In this document: piece after piece, positions 27,456-37,803 of the stretch | Layout of the letters: each line of letters begins with the position of its first letter | Position numbering within the stretch: position 1 is the stretch's first letter | Source: Methylobacterium sp. | GTDB lineage: Bacteria; Pseudomonadota; Alphaproteobacteria; Rhizobiales; Beijerinckiaceae | Length of the DNA stretch: 64,000 nucleotides | Assembly (NCBI GenBank): GCA_020253445.1 | Contig: JADCBP010000002.1 | Location: forward strand, 62,001-126,000 | Direction: 5' to 3' | The notes under the pieces: model-generated | Databases searched by the model: none | What the model was told of the DNA's origin: nothing | Seen by the model: only the letters and a program-made list of their open reading frames with translations | Translations under genes and position numbers: made by a program

Positions 27456-29204
27456 CTAGGTTTCCAGAAGGCGTGCAAGCATTTGGCTTCCATCCCTGCG
27501 CGAACGGCGCCTCCGGTTCCAACGCTGCAAACCGAACCCTAGAGACCCTGCTGCCCCCAGCAGAATCATCACGGTAGCGTAACTATACCAAATCGTCTGG
27601 AGATACAACGTTTGATACCCCGGCGCCGGCAAGGGAGCATCGATCACATCGGTTTCGCCAAGCGGTCCCCGCGCAACGATGCGACCGAAGGGATCGATGA
27701 CGGCGGAGATGCCGCTATTTGCCGCCCGGATCATCGGCAGCCCGAATTCGATCGCCCGCAGGCGGGCCTGCGCAAAATGCTGGTAGGGACCCGATGTGGG
27801 ACCGAACCAGGCATCGTTGGTGACATTCACCATGACGGGCCGGCTCCCCTCGGCCGGGGCGAGCGCATGCGGGAAGATCGTCTCGAAGCAGATCATCGGC
27901 AGGCTGCCGGGCAGGCCCGGAATATCCAGCGGCCTGCGCCGCTCGCTGGCCGAAAACCCGCCGATCACGCGCACGAATTGCTCCAGGCCCATGCCGCGCA
28001 ACAGGTTTTCGAAGGGCAGATATTCCCCGAACGGCACGAGATGCAGCTTGTCATAGGTTGCCTGCAGGCCATCGCGATCCAGCATCTGGATGGAATTGTA
28101 GAACCGGAAACGCCGCGCCGTTTCCGGTGCCTCCTCGGCGCGGATGGCGCCCGTCACGAGAATCGTGCCCCCCGGTGCCAGCGCCCTCGCGATCGCCTCG
28201 ATGGCGCGGGGTTCGCGATCAAGGATGAACGGGAAGGCGGCTTCCGGCCAGAAGAGATGCGTCACATCGGCGAGGCCCCGCGCATGGGCACCCGTCGCGC
28301 GGTCGCTCAGCTCGAGGTAGCGCCGCAGGATTTCGGAGCCCGAGCCGCCGCGATTCTTGTCTTCCTGAGCGATATTCGGCTGCACGATCCGGATCTTCAC
28401 GTCCGGGACGATCGGCAGGGTCGCGAGATCAGGCTTCAGCCCGCCGGTCGGCGCGAGGCGCCAGGCGCCGTAGGTCGCCAGCGCAGCAAGCGCCAGGACG
28501 GCCAGTACGACCGGCAGCGTGCGCCCTGCCAGGCTGCGGCCAGTGCCCAAAGCGGCGGGCGTGGCAAAGACAACCAGCGCGAAGAGCCCCAGCCCTTCCG
28601 CGCCGATCAGCGCCGCGCCCTGCGCGAGCCAAAGATGATCGGAGAAAACCTGCCCGAAGCCGTTCCACGGAAATCCCGTGAACCATTGCGCCCGCGCCCA
28701 TTCGGATGCGCCCAGGCCGAAGGCGAGGGACGCGAAGCGAAAGGGTCCGGCGGACCAGATCAAGCGCGCGATCATCACGCCGAAGGCCGGGAAGAAAGCG
28801 AGCCCCGCCGGTAGACCGACGACGCCGAGCGGCAGGAGCCAGACAAATTGCTCGCCGCCGATGATGAAGGCCGCGCCCAGCCACCACAATCCGCCCAGGA
28901 AATAGCCGAAGCCGAAGCACCAGCCGATGAGGAAGGCCACACGCATCATGCGGCGGAAACCGCCCTCGCTCGCGCCGTCGACGAGCCAGACCAGCAGCGG
29001 GAAAGCGATGGCAAGGGCCGGCAGCGCACTGACCGGCGGCAGCGCCAGCGCGGCCAGAAGCCCGGAGAGGAAGGCCATGGATGCGCGCGCGCGCCCTTCC
29101 AGCAGCGCGATGTGCCCGGCGAGATAGGGAAGCGCGAAACGATGGGCGCGCCATTCCTGCCAGAAATCCGCCCAGCCCAAACCGTTTCTCCCGTCGCGAA
29201 TCAT
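27456..29204 (-). CDS. lnt: Apolipoprotein N-acyltransferase
   Basis: Lnt adds the third acyl chain to the N-terminal cysteine of lipoproteins in the inner membrane. The N-terminal half (about 45-250) is a run of membrane helices. A periplasmic nitrilase domain follows with Glu in FWPEAAFPF, Lys in YDKLHLVPFGEYLPF and the acylated Cys in ICFETIFPH. A last helix lies near residues 545-565. The 582-residue length includes a 40-residue N-terminal lead, so the true start may be further in. It is 65 bp downstream of corC. Confidence 0.95.
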   Translation of the reverse strand: MIRDGRNGLGWADFWQEWRAHRFALPYLAGHIALLEGRARASMAFLSGLLAALALPPVSALPALAIAFPLLVWLVDGASEGGFRRMMRVAFLIGWCFGFGYFLGGLWWLGAAFIIGGEQFVWLLPLGVVGLPAGLAFFPAFGVMIARLIWSAGPFRFASLAFGLGASEWARAQWFTGFPWNGFGQVFSDHLWLAQGAALIGAEGLGLFALVVFATPAALGTGRSLAGRTLPVVLAVLALAALATYGAWRLAPTGGLKPDLATLPIVPDVKIRIVQPNIAQEDKNRGGSGSEILRRYLELSDRATGAHARGLADVTHLFWPEAAFPFILDREPRAIEAIARALAPGGTILVTGAIRAEEAPETARRFRFYNSIQMLDRDGLQATYDKLHLVPFGEYLPFENLLRGMGLEQFVRVIGGFSASERRRPLDIPGLPGSLPMICFETIFPHALAPAEGSRPVMVNVTNDAWFGPTSGPYQHFAQARLRAIEFGLPMIRAANSGISAVIDPFGRIVARGPLGETDVIDAPLPAPGYQTLYLQTIWYSYATVMILLGAAGSLGFGLQRWNRRRRSRRDGSQMLARLLET

Positions 29205-29269
29205 CAGCGCGGCAGCGAATCACCAAAAGCGGACGCGCAAAAGCGTTTCTTGTTCTGTCCGATGCGGCA

Positions 29270-30229
29270 TCAACCGCTGTCGTCGCCCGGCGGCCGGGCG
29301 ATGCGGAGCTTGCGCATGCGCCGCGCATCACCCTCGATCACGGTGAAGATCAGCCCGTTGGGCGCAGCGAGGCTCTCGCCTTTGGCCGGCAGGCGCCCGA
29401 GCAGGGCCGCGACATAGCCGCCGACGGTGGAGACCGGCTGGTCGCCCTCGTCAGGCTCGATCCGAAGGCCCAGCCGCAGCGCGACCTCATCGAGATCGGC
29501 CTGCGAGTCAACGAGCAGATCGCCATTCGGAAGGGCCTCGATGCGGACATCATCCGATTGATCATGCTCGTCCTCGATATTCCCGACAATGATCTCGATC
29601 AGGTCTTCCAGGGAGACAAGGCCATCGGTCTCGCCATATTCATCGATCACGAGCGCCATGTGGATGCGCTGGCGCTGCATGTCCACCAGCAGGTCGAGCG
29701 CGGGCTTCGAAACCGGCGCGAACAGCACCGGGCGCACGAGGCCGCTTTTCCCCACCGTGGTGCCGGATGCCAGGCTCTCCATGCGCACGAAGACATCGCG
29801 GATATGGACCATGCCCTTGGGATCATCGAGGGTTTCGCCATAGACCGGCAGGCGCGAATGGCCGGCCGAGAGGAACAGGGCTTTCAGGTCCCCGAAGGTC
29901 GCGTCCTCGGAAATGCCGATGATCGCGCTGCGCGGGACCATCACATCCGCCACGCGGGTATCACGCGCATCGAGGAGGTTGCGCAGGATGCGGCGCTCCT
30001 CGGACGTGAAGCTGTCATTGTCGCCCTCGGCATCCTGCTCCTCGAGGGCATCCTCGAGGTCATCACGGATGGAATGAGCCGGCTTCAGCCCAAGCGCGAT
30101 CTTGAAGCGATCGACCCAGGAATCGCGCCCGGAATCCTTCAGGGACTCCTTCGCCTCACGCTCCCTTGGCGGCTCCTTGCCCTTGTTGTCCGGCACGCTG
30201 CCGCGTTCCGCCGGATTGTCACTACTCAT
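29270..30229 (-). CDS. CorC/HlyC-type CBS-domain protein
   Basis: This 319-residue soluble protein has a charged N-terminal region, then the conserved RRILRNLLDARDTRVADVMVPRSAI entry into a pair of CBS domains (about 90-215), and a C-terminal CorC_HlyC domain (about 230-310). Members are linked to magnesium/cobalt efflux or labelled hemolysin-like. Conserved linkage to ybeY, phoH and lnt is the firmest clue to its identity. The start overlaps the ybeY stop by four bases. Confidence 0.9.
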   Translation of the reverse strand: MSSDNPAERGSVPDNKGKEPPREREAKESLKDSGRDSWVDRFKIALGLKPAHSIRDDLEDALEEQDAEGDNDSFTSEERRILRNLLDARDTRVADVMVPRSAIIGISEDATFGDLKALFLSAGHSRLPVYGETLDDPKGMVHIRDVFVRMESLASGTTVGKSGLVRPVLFAPVSKPALDLLVDMQRQRIHMALVIDEYGETDGLVSLEDLIEIIVGNIEDEHDQSDDVRIEALPNGDLLVDSQADLDEVALRLGLRIEPDEGDQPVSTVGGYVAALLGRLPAKGESLAAPNGLIFTVIEGDARRMRKLRIARPPGDDSG

Positions 30230-30720
30230 CCAGTGGCGCCCCCTTCCGCGCCCGCATAAGGATCGCGAATGCCCAGGGATGCAAGGATCGCGCGTTCGCG
30301 CCCCTCCATCTCCTCGGCTTCCGCCTCCGTCTCGTGATCATGGCCCATCAGGTGCAACATGCCATGCACCACGAGATGGGACAGGTGATCGCCGAGACTC
30401 TTTTCTTCGGCCAGAGCTTCGGCCGAGCATGTTTCATAGCCCAGCGCGAGGTCTCCAAGGAAGAGTGATTCCGCATTCCCCGCTCCGGGCAGCCTCGCCG
30501 GCGCGGGAAAGGAGAGCACGTTGGTGGGCTTGTCCTTGCCGCGGAAATGGGAATTGAGACGTTGCATCGCGGCGTCATCGGTCAGCAGAATGGCGACAGA
30601 GGCCAGAGGGTTCGCGCCTTCGGCGATGATGGCTGCGAGCCCGGCACGCTGGGCCAAGAGCTCCGCCTGGGGCAGTTTCCCCCAGCCATCAGCCTCGATC
30701 AGAACCTCGATCTCAGCCAC
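30226..30720 (-). CDS. ybeY: Endoribonuclease YbeY (16S rRNA maturation)
   Basis: YbeY is a zinc endonuclease needed for 16S 3'-end processing and ribosome quality control. The zinc motif HLVVHGMLHLMGHDH, with three histidines, is intact. I choose GTG 30720 ([13 protein letters not shown]), which starts inside the last codons of phoH and gives 164 residues. The longer frame to 30801 would run through the phoH 3' end with an unlikely cysteine/arginine-rich leader. Confidence 0.93.
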   Translation of the reverse strand: MAEIEVLIEADGWGKLPQAELLAQRAGLAAIIAEGANPLASVAILLTDDAAMQRLNSHFRGKDKPTNVLSFPAPARLPGAGNAESLFLGDLALGYETCSAEALAEEKSLGDHLSHLVVHGMLHLMGHDHETEAEAEEMEGRERAILASLGIRDPYAGAEGGATG

Positions 30721-31792
30721 GGCGCGGCTGGGGCGGCAGATCGGCCGCGCGTTCCTCATAGGCCTGCACGATGCGCCGCACGAGATCGTGCCGCACCACA
30801 TGCTGGTGGCCGAATTTCACATGGCCGATCCCCTCGACATCCTTGAGCAGCGCGATCGCCTCCGCGAAACCCGAGACCTGGCCCGGCGGAAGGTCGATCT
30901 GCGTCGGATCACCCGTGATGATCATCCGGGAACCCTCGCCGAGGCGGGTGAGGAACATCTTCATCTGCATGGAGGAGGCGTTCTGCGCTTCATCGAGCAG
31001 GATCAAGGCATTGGCCAGCGTGCGTCCGCGCATGAAGGCGAGCGGCGCGATCTCGATCACGCCGGTCTGCAGGGAACGCTCCACGAGGCGCCCCTCCATG
31101 AAGTCGTAAAGCGCATCGTAGATCGGGCGCAGATAGGGATCGACCTTCTCGCGCATGTCGCCGGGCAGGAAGCCGATCTTCTCGCCGGCTTCCACCGCGG
31201 GGCGCGAGAGAATGAGCCGCTCGACATGCCCGGCTTCCAGCAATTGCACGGCATGGCCCACGGCGAGCCAGGTCTTGCCGGTGCCGGCGGGCCCTTCCGC
31301 GAAGGTGAGTTCATGGCGCGCGAGCACGCGCAGATAGGCATCCTGAGCCGCGTTGCGCGCCTTCACAGGTCCGCGCTTGCGCGTGGCGACATGGCCGAAG
31401 CCCTGCTGCGCGGTCTTGTTCGCATCCGCCGGCTGCTCGCTTTTCACGGGGAAGAGCGCGCGCTGGAGCGCCGTCTCCTCGATCGCGCCATCGACATCGC
31501 CCACCCCGACGGTGCGACCCTTGCGGACAGCCGAATAGAGGTTCTCGATCACGCGGCGGGCATGGTTCACGGCATCGCGGTTGCCCCGCAGGCGGATCTG
31601 GTTGCCGTTGACATGAGCCAGCACGTTCAGCCGGCGCTCGAGATGGGCGATGTTCTGGTCGTAATTGCCGACGAGGAGCACCGCGGCGCGGTTGTCATCC
31701 AGCGTCAAGCTTTCCTCGACACCATCGAGCGCGGCTTCCACCGAAGCCGCAAGCCTTGAAGGCTCGCTGAGGCGGAAATTCAAGCGGCCCAT
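30713..31792 (-). CDS. PhoH-family ATPase (YbeZ)
   Basis: The 359-residue protein has the PhoH ATPase core with Walker [16 protein letters not shown], the conserved [34 protein letters not shown] and Walker [22 protein letters not shown]. It has a KH-like N-terminal region (about 30-100). YbeZ works with YbeY in RNA metabolism, and the 8-bp overlap between the genes agrees. Its own start overlaps the end of miaB by 13 bp. Confidence 0.93.
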   Translation of the reverse strand: MGRLNFRLSEPSRLAASVEAALDGVEESLTLDDNRAAVLLVGNYDQNIAHLERRLNVLAHVNGNQIRLRGNRDAVNHARRVIENLYSAVRKGRTVGVGDVDGAIEETALQRALFPVKSEQPADANKTAQQGFGHVATRKRGPVKARNAAQDAYLRVLARHELTFAEGPAGTGKTWLAVGHAVQLLEAGHVERLILSRPAVEAGEKIGFLPGDMREKVDPYLRPIYDALYDFMEGRLVERSLQTGVIEIAPLAFMRGRTLANALILLDEAQNASSMQMKMFLTRLGEGSRMIITGDPTQIDLPPGQVSGFAEAIALLKDVEGIGHVKFGHQHVVRHDLVRRIVQAYEERAADLPPQPRRG

Positions 31793-33207
31793 CCTCCCCG
31801 GTCGGCCTCGCCCACGGGCGAGACAATCTCCCCATGCAGCGAGTTTGAACGAAGTTCGGTGATTCGCACATCCGCAATCCGGCCGAGCCAGGCGGAAATT
31901 TCGTCACCCTTGGGGATATCCACGTGAACCGCCTGAAGATACGGCGATTTTCCCGCGACCTGCCCCGCATGCCGGCCTGGTTTCTCGAACAGCACGGGAA
32001 CGGTTCTGCCGATCGTGGCCGCGTTGAATGCGTTCTGCTGTTCCATGAGCAGGGCCTGAAGGGCATGGAGGCGCGCGGTCTTCACCGCTTCCGGCACCGC
32101 ATCCCCGGCTTCCGCCGCCTTGGTGCCGGGGCGCGCCGAATACTTGAAGGAATAGGCGGTCGCGAAGCCGACTTCGCGTACGAGACGCATCGTATCCTCG
32201 AAATCCGCATCGGTTTCGCCGGGGAAACCCACGATGAAATCCGAGGTGATCGCGATATCCGGCCGAAGGCTGCGCACGCGCTCGATGATGCGGAGGTAAT
32301 CCGCCGCCTTGTGCTTGCGGTTCATGGCCCTGAGGATGCGGTCCGAACCCGCCTGAACCGGGAGATGCAGATAGGGCATCAGCTTCGGCAGATCGCGATG
32401 GGCGAGGATCAGCGCCTCATCCATGTCGCGCGGGTGGCTCGTGGCATAGCGCAGGCGGGCGAGGCCATCGATCTCCGAAAGCGATTCCAACAGCCCGGCG
32501 AGACTCCAGACCGACCCATCCGGCGCGACACCGTGATAGGCGTTCACATTCTGGCCGAGCAGCATGATCTCCTTCACGCCCGCTTCCGCCATGCTCTTCG
32601 CCTCGGCGAGCACGGCCTCGACAGGGCGCGAAACCTCCGCGCCACGCGTGAAAGGCACAACGCAGAAGGAGCAGAACTTGTCGCAGCCCTCCTGCACCGT
32701 GAGGAAGGCTGAGGGGCCGCGCGCCATCAGCCGCTTCTTCGAAGGCAGGGGCAGGTGGTCGAACTTGTCCTCGTCCGGGAAATCCGTGTCGATGGTCTTC
32801 CTGCCACGCGCATCCTTCAGCAGATCGGGCAGGCGGTGATAGCTCTGCGGGCCGACCACGAGATCGACCGTCGGCGCGCGGCGGATGATTTCGCCGCCCT
32901 CGGCCTGCGCCACGCATCCCGCCACCGCGATGAGCGTTTCCTTGCCTTGGGCCGCGCGCTCTTCCTTCCGCACGCGCAGGCGACCGATTTCCGAATAGAC
33001 CTTTTCCGCGGCCTTCTCGCGGATATGGCAGGTGTTGAGGATCACGAGATCGGCGTCATCCGCGTTATCGGTCGCCTCATAGCCTTCGCGCGCGAGGAGA
33101 TCCGCCATGCGCTCCGCGTCATGGACGTTCATCTGGCAGCCGAACGACTTGATATGCGCACGCTTTGCGCGTCGTTCAGGGTTATCGGGCGGGAATGGAA
33201 CCGTCAT
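31780..33207 (-). CDS. miaB: tRNA-2-methylthio-N6-dimethylallyladenosine synthase MiaB
   Basis: MiaB inserts a methylthio group at ms2i6A37 of tRNA using two iron-sulphur clusters. The N-terminal UPF0004 domain has its three cysteines in [25 protein letters not shown] and [10 protein letters not shown]. The radical-SAM CxxxCxxC is in [17 protein letters not shown], and a C-terminal TRAM domain follows (about 380-450). The length of 475 residues is normal. It overlaps plsC by 26 bp and phoH by 13 bp. Confidence 0.96.
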   Translation of the reverse strand: MTVPFPPDNPERRAKRAHIKSFGCQMNVHDAERMADLLAREGYEATDNADDADLVILNTCHIREKAAEKVYSEIGRLRVRKEERAAQGKETLIAVAGCVAQAEGGEIIRRAPTVDLVVGPQSYHRLPDLLKDARGRKTIDTDFPDEDKFDHLPLPSKKRLMARGPSAFLTVQEGCDKFCSFCVVPFTRGAEVSRPVEAVLAEAKSMAEAGVKEIMLLGQNVNAYHGVAPDGSVWSLAGLLESLSEIDGLARLRYATSHPRDMDEALILAHRDLPKLMPYLHLPVQAGSDRILRAMNRKHKAADYLRIIERVRSLRPDIAITSDFIVGFPGETDADFEDTMRLVREVGFATAYSFKYSARPGTKAAEAGDAVPEAVKTARLHALQALLMEQQNAFNAATIGRTVPVLFEKPGRHAGQVAGKSPYLQAVHVDIPKGDEISAWLGRIADVRITELRSNSLHGEIVSPVGEADRGGWAA

Positions 33208-34030
33208 GCTGCTCCTCTAGCGGCAATTCAGGCGGGCGGGAAGGGCGCGCCTCGCCCGAAAAGGCCTGCCGCACCCGCGTTTCGAGCAGTTTCGCCGTTT
33301 GCTTGCGATTCCGCGCGCCATTGACCGGCAAAGCCTCGGGCAGGATCACGCGCACGGCGATGGCCGGCCCGGCAAGAATGCCGGCGAGATGGGGCGCGAG
33401 ATCCATGTCGCCGTGCCAGGCGAGGTGAGGCATCTCCGCGCGATCAACCGGCAACCCGCCACGATGGGTGTAGCGGATGGCAAGCGGCTGGAGCACGGCT
33501 TCGCCCGCATCGGCGGTCGCGGCCTGCGCGGCACCGAGAAGGGCGGAGCGGAAGGGCAGCACGCGCAGGCCATCGCTCGTCGTGCCTTCCGCGAAAAGCA
33601 CCATGGCATCGCCGTTGGCGATGCGCTCGGCAATCGCGGCATTCACGGCGGCGGTTTTCGCGCGCCGCTCGCGCTCGACGAAGATCGATCGCTGCAGGCG
33701 CGCAAGCGTGCGCACGACCGGCCATGTTCCGACTTCGCTTTTTGCGATGAACGAGACCGGAAACAGCGAGGAGATCACGACGATGTCAAGCCAGGAACAG
33801 TGGTTCGAGACAATCATCAGCGGGCGGCGCGGATCGAGCCGGCCCTCGCGGATCACACGCACGCCCATCACGAAACAGAGGTAGCGGTGGAAGATCACCG
33901 GCATGTGCCTTGCCAGCGGCGAGCCCAGTTTCAGCGCGAGCCATTGCGCCGGAAGCCCGATGGCGAAGGCCGGCGCGAGGGCCACGAGCCGCAGGCCCAT
34001 CTTCATCCGGCCGCGCATATCCAGCGCCAT
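33182..34030 (-). CDS. 1-acyl-glycerol-3-phosphate acyltransferase (PlsC family)
   Basis: The acyltransferase motif NHCSWLD (H-x4-D) near residue 78 and the FAEGTTSDG block near 150 identify a PlsC-family enzyme of phospholipid synthesis. Hydrophobic segments at the N-terminus would anchor it at the inner membrane. I start at ATG 34030 ([12 protein letters not shown]), which has GGGAGG eight bases upstream, over the in-frame start at 34072. The result is 282 residues. A lyso-ornithine-lipid acyltransferase (OlsA) role is an alternative that the sequence alone cannot exclude. Confidence 0.86.
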   Translation of the reverse strand: MALDMRGRMKMGLRLVALAPAFAIGLPAQWLALKLGSPLARHMPVIFHRYLCFVMGVRVIREGRLDPRRPLMIVSNHCSWLDIVVISSLFPVSFIAKSEVGTWPVVRTLARLQRSIFVERERRAKTAAVNAAIAERIANGDAMVLFAEGTTSDGLRVLPFRSALLGAAQAATADAGEAVLQPLAIRYTHRGGLPVDRAEMPHLAWHGDMDLAPHLAGILAGPAIAVRVILPEALPVNGARNRKQTAKLLETRVRQAFSGEARPSRPPELPLEEQHDGSIPAR

Positions 34031-34090
34031 GTCAGGCCTCCCCCGTTCGGGCAGGACTGCTGACGGTCGCACAGAACATCATCGTGACCC

Positions 34091-34624
34091 TTACCGGAAG
34101 CGCGGCGTGGGGTCGAGGCCGGAGAGATCGGCCTGCATGGTCAGTGCATCGCGGCGCTTGCCACCCGGCTCGGCTGGATAATAGGCCTTGCGGCGACCAA
34201 GTTCGCGAAACCCCAGGCTGCGATAGAGCGCCAGCGCGGGCGCGTTCTCCTCCGCGACCTCGAGGAAAAGCACCTCCCCGCCCGCGCGGCGCACATTCTG
34301 CGCATGTTCCGCCAGAAGCGGCTTGGCGAGCCCCCGGCCCCGCGTTTCGGGATCGAGCGCAATGGTCAGCAGTTCCGCCTCACCCGCCACTACGCGGCTG
34401 ATCGCAAAGCCCGTGACGACCTCGCCGATGAGAGCCCGGCTCACCTGCACATCCGCGACATGCCCATCGAGCAGCATGCGCTCCATTTCGAAGCGGTCCC
34501 AGCCATGTGTGAAGCCGGAAGCATGAATTTCAGCCATCCGCCAGGAATCGCTCATCGCGGCCGGGCGCATCGCGGTGGCGAGGCCACCCATCCACCCGGT
34601 CCACGGCCAGAACCACGACCACAT
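34091..34624 (-). CDS. rimI: Ribosomal-protein-alanine N-acetyltransferase RimI
   Basis: This GNAT-fold protein shows the acetyl-CoA motif LTIALDPETRGRGLAKPLL and the C-terminal NAPALALYRSLGFRELGRRKAYY. RimI acetylates S18. Neighbourhood supports the name: it follows tsaB by five bases, the pairing seen in most bacteria. The tryptophan-rich first 20 residues (MWSWFWPWTGW) look unlike the family and the real start may be one of the methionines near residues 19-30. Confidence 0.88.
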   Translation of the reverse strand: MWSWFWPWTGWMGGLATAMRPAAMSDSWRMAEIHASGFTHGWDRFEMERMLLDGHVADVQVSRALIGEVVTGFAISRVVAGEAELLTIALDPETRGRGLAKPLLAEHAQNVRRAGGEVLFLEVAEENAPALALYRSLGFRELGRRKAYYPAEPGGKRRDALTMQADLSGLDPTPRFR

Positions 34625-34629
34625 GACGT

Positions 34630-35340
34630 TCAGGCCCCGGCAGTTGCGACGCGCTGGAGGCGATGACTGTCCTGCATGGTCACATTTGCCTCGCGCAGAT
34701 AGAGCGGCTTGCAGGCGGAGACCAACGGATCTGCCACCGAAGCCAGCCGGGCGACCCAGCTGATGGCCGGCGCTGCACCGGCACGGACCGTATCAGGGGT
34801 GATCCGCCAGTCCGGGTTCTGATCCTTCACGGCACGGGCAAGCGGTTCCGCTGCATCGCCCGCGCAGATCACCGGCGCGGAGCCGATTCCGCGAGCGGCA
34901 TCGGCCAGGGAGAACAGGCCGGGCCCTGCCATCAAGCTGCCTTCCGCGCTCGTCAACTGGTAGAAGACCATGCCATGACGCGCATCGACCGCAGCGGCCA
35001 CCGCGCGCTTCTCACCACCGAAGAGCACCGGCGCGGCGAAGGCCGCGAGCGTTGAGACGCCCACCACCGGCTTGCGATGCGCCAGCGCGAAAGCCCGCGC
35101 CGCGGCAATGCCGATGCGGATCCCGGTGAAGCTGCCGGGCCCGATGGTGGATGCGTAACGATCGATCTGGGAGAAACCGAGACCGGTTTCCTTCAACACA
35201 CGATCAACCATGGGCAACAGGGCCTCGGCATGGCCACGCGCCATCGCTTCGCTGGCCTCCGCGAGCACGCGACTGGTTTCGCTGTCATAAACCGCGACCG
35301 ATGTGGCGCCGAGAGCGGTATCAAGCGCCAGAACGCGCAT
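34630..35340 (-). CDS. tsaB: tRNA threonylcarbamoyladenosine biosynthesis protein TsaB
   Basis: TsaB is the non-catalytic scaffold of the TsaBDE complex that makes t6A37. It has the ASKHA fold start MRVLALDTALGATSVAVYD and the GPGSFTGIRIGIAAARAFALA signature. The length of 236 residues is normal. It is preceded by nfu with a 6-bp gap and followed by rimI. Confidence 0.93.
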   Translation of the reverse strand: MRVLALDTALGATSVAVYDSETSRVLAEASEAMARGHAEALLPMVDRVLKETGLGFSQIDRYASTIGPGSFTGIRIGIAAARAFALAHRKPVVGVSTLAAFAAPVLFGGEKRAVAAAVDARHGMVFYQLTSAEGSLMAGPGLFSLADAARGIGSAPVICAGDAAEPLARAVKDQNPDWRITPDTVRAGAAPAISWVARLASVADPLVSACKPLYLREANVTMQDSHRLQRVATAGA

Positions 35341-35346
35341 GAGGCC

Positions 35347-35904
35347 TCAGGCCGCCTCGACGGACTGCACATCCGGCAGGAAATGGCGCAGCAGGTTCTG
35401 AATGCCGTTCTTGAGCGTCGCCGTGGAAGACGGGCAGCCCGCGCACGAGCCCTTCATGGTGAGATAGACCACGCCATCGCGGAAACCGCGGAAGGTGATG
35501 TCGCCGCCATCGCCCGCGACCGCCGGACGGATGCGCGTTTCGAGCAGTTCCTTGATAGTCGCGACCGTTTCGGCATCGGCCTGTTCGAAGAACTCGTCGG
35601 CCGGAATTTCGCCGGCATCGCCCTCGCCGAGCACCGGCTCGCCGGAGAGGTAATGCTCCATGATCGCGCCGAGCACGGCCGGCTTCAGGTGCTGCCACTC
35701 GCCGCCCGCCTTGGTGATGGTGACGAAATCGCCGCCCAGAAACACGCCGGTCACGCCGGGAATCTCGAACAGGCGGCGCGCCAGGGGCGAGGCCTCACCC
35801 TCGATGGGCGATTTGAACTCACGCGTGGCATCGCCCAGAACGCTGCGTCCCGGCAGGAATTTCAGCGTGGCGGGATTCGGAGTGGCTTCGGTCTGAATGA
35901 ACAT
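35347..35904 (-). CDS. NfuA-like iron-sulphur cluster scaffold/carrier
   Basis: The protein begins with an Nfu_N domain (MFIQTEATPNPATLKFLPG) and ends with a NifU-type domain. There MKGSCAGCPSSTATLKNGI supplies the CxxC that holds a [4Fe-4S] cluster between two subunits. Starting at ATG 35904 gives 185 residues, and the in-frame codon at 35994 adds 30 unmatched residues. It delivers clusters to target enzymes. The radical-SAM enzyme MiaB is encoded nearby. Confidence 0.93.
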   Translation of the reverse strand: MFIQTEATPNPATLKFLPGRSVLGDATREFKSPIEGEASPLARRLFEIPGVTGVFLGGDFVTITKAGGEWQHLKPAVLGAIMEHYLSGEPVLGEGDAGEIPADEFFEQADAETVATIKELLETRIRPAVAGDGGDITFRGFRDGVVYLTMKGSCAGCPSSTATLKNGIQNLLRHFLPDVQSVEAA

Positions 35905-36051
35905 GGAAGAGCCTCGTTTCGCCTTGTGTCTTTCGCATTTCCTTGCCGCGAGGCGGGCCCCGCTTCGCTCGAAAATGCTTCTCCCCGGGTTCAAGGCCCG
36001 GCAGGCTCTTCATAGATAGCCCCTTGCGCTCGCCGCACAAGGGTGTTCCCC

Positions 36052-36546
36052 TCAGGCCAGCGCCTCGAAATCATCATCCGGCAGGCCGCCGGGCACGATG
36101 GTAATGGGCACGGGGAAGCCGGCCGAAGCGCGGCCGGCGAGCTGGGTTACCAGCGGTCCCGGCCCTTCCTTGCCCGCGCCGGCCGCGAGAACGAGCGCCG
36201 CGATATCCTCGTCGGTTTCGATGCGTTTCTGCACTTCCTCGGCCGGCTTGCCGGTCTGGATTGCGCGTTCGGGCTCGAAATGGGCGATGTCTCGGATGAT
36301 CGCCGCTGCCGCATCGAGGCGCTTGCCGGCTTCCGCCTCGGCCTCGGCCTGCATGCGGGCACCGATGCCGAGCCAGGGCTGGGCATCTTCCGGCTGGATG
36401 ATCGCGAGCACGACAATGGCCGCACCGGTGCGGCGCGCGCGCCTCGCCGCGAAATGCAGGGCGCGCTGGCATTCGGGCGTGTCATCCACCACCACCAGCA
36501 GTTTCGCCCGGTGACCCGGCTCATAGGCGCGCCGACGAACTGCCAT
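36052..36546 (-). CDS. Universal stress protein (UspA family)
   Basis: The 164-residue Usp-fold protein starts with AKLLVVVDDTPECQRALHFAARRA and ends with a hydrophobic strand before VPGGLPDDDFE. The canonical ATP-binding Gly-rich G-2x-G-9x-G(S/T) near the C-terminus is replaced by AAGAGKEGPGPLVTQLAGRASAGFPVPITIVPG. It is a diverged version, so nucleotide binding is uncertain. It lies 76 bp downstream of trpS. Confidence 0.82.
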   Translation of the reverse strand: MAVRRRAYEPGHRAKLLVVVDDTPECQRALHFAARRARRTGAAIVVLAIIQPEDAQPWLGIGARMQAEAEAEAGKRLDAAAAIIRDIAHFEPERAIQTGKPAEEVQKRIETDEDIAALVLAAGAGKEGPGPLVTQLAGRASAGFPVPITIVPGGLPDDDFEALA

Positions 36547-36622
36547 CCGCTTCTCTCCGCTGGCCCGGAAATTCGAAAGGCCTGATGGTGACAGGGCGTT
36601 CCTTCCGGTGCAAGGCCGGGCT

Positions 36623-37693
36623 TCAGCGATGGATGAAGCCCATGATTTCCTTCACGTCCCGATAGACCGGCTCGGCGATGACTCGCGCCCGATCCGCGCC
36701 ATCGAAAAGAATTGCATCGATGGAAGCGGGATCGGCGAGGTAGCGCCGCATCTGCGCCGCGATGGGCGCGAGATGGTTCACCGCCACATCGCCAAGCGCC
36801 TGCTTGAAGCGCGAGAACTGCCCGCCGCCATATTCCTTCAGGACGGCATCCGGCGCCTGGCCCGAGAGTGCGGCATAGATCGTCACGAGGTTTTCGGCTT
36901 CCGGGCGGCCCTTCAGGCCCGCTTCCTCGCTCGGCAGGGGCTCGGGATCGGTCTTCGCCTTCTTCACCTTCAGGGCAATCGTGTCGGCGTCATCCGTCAG
37001 GTTGATGCGCGAATAGTCCGAGGGGTCGGATTTCGACATCTTCTTCGTGCCGTCGCGCAAGGACATCACGCGCGGCGCGGGGCCGGCGATCAGCGGTTCG
37101 GGCAGGGGCAGGTATTCGCCGCTGTCGAGGCCGAGAGCGCGGATGCGATCCCCGAAATCGAAGTTGAACTTCTGCGCGATGTCGCGCGCGAGTTCGAGAT
37201 GCTGCTTCTGATCCTCGCCCACCGGCACATGCGTCGCGCGGTAGACGAGAATATCCGCAGCCATCAGCACAGGATAATCATAGAGGCCGATGGAAGCGTT
37301 CTCGCGATCCTTGCCGGCCTTTTCCTTGAACTGCGTCATGCGGTTCAGCCAGCCGAGCCGGGCGATGCAGTTGAACACCCAGCCGAGCTCGGCATGGCCC
37401 GACACCTGGCTCTGGTTGAAGATGATGGCGCGCTTAGGATCAAGACCGGCCGCGAGATAGGCAGCGGCCACCTCGCGGGTGGCCTTCCGCAGGCCTTCGG
37501 GGCCGCCCCATACTTCCGGCCCCTGCGTGATCGCGTGCAGGTCAACGATGCAATAGATGCAATCATGGGTCTCCTGCATGGCCACCCAGCGCTGGAGCGC
37601 GCCGAGATAATTGCCGAGATGCAGGTTGCCGGTCGGTTGCATGCCGGAGAAGACGCGCGGTTGGAACGGCGCGAGGCGGGGATGGGCGGTCAC
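36623..37693 (-). CDS. trpS: Tryptophanyl-tRNA synthetase
   Basis: This class Ic synthetase charges tRNA-Trp. The HIGH-equivalent is in [18 protein letters not shown] and the KMSKS loop is in [16 protein letters not shown] prefer GTG 37693 ([18 protein letters not shown]), which has AAGGA about 10 bases upstream and gives 356 residues. An ATG at 37735 would add 14 residues and cannot be excluded. It is 110 bp downstream of murJ. Confidence 0.95.
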   Translation of the reverse strand: MTAHPRLAPFQPRVFSGMQPTGNLHLGNYLGALQRWVAMQETHDCIYCIVDLHAITQGPEVWGGPEGLRKATREVAAAYLAAGLDPKRAIIFNQSQVSGHAELGWVFNCIARLGWLNRMTQFKEKAGKDRENASIGLYDYPVLMAADILVYRATHVPVGEDQKQHLELARDIAQKFNFDFGDRIRALGLDSGEYLPLPEPLIAGPAPRVMSLRDGTKKMSKSDPSDYSRINLTDDADTIALKVKKAKTDPEPLPSEEAGLKGRPEAENLVTIYAALSGQAPDAVLKEYGGGQFSRFKQALGDVAVNHLAPIAAQMRRYLADPASIDAILFDGADRARVIAEPVYRDVKEIMGFIHR

Positions 37694-37803
37694 GGGGAGA
37701 TCCTTCCTGATCTTCCGCGCGAGGGTTGGAAACACGCGCGGGCCCGGATGGGCGATGCGCCCTTAGCAACCTCGATCCGCAGGAGCAAGCGGGGCCGAAG
37801 GCG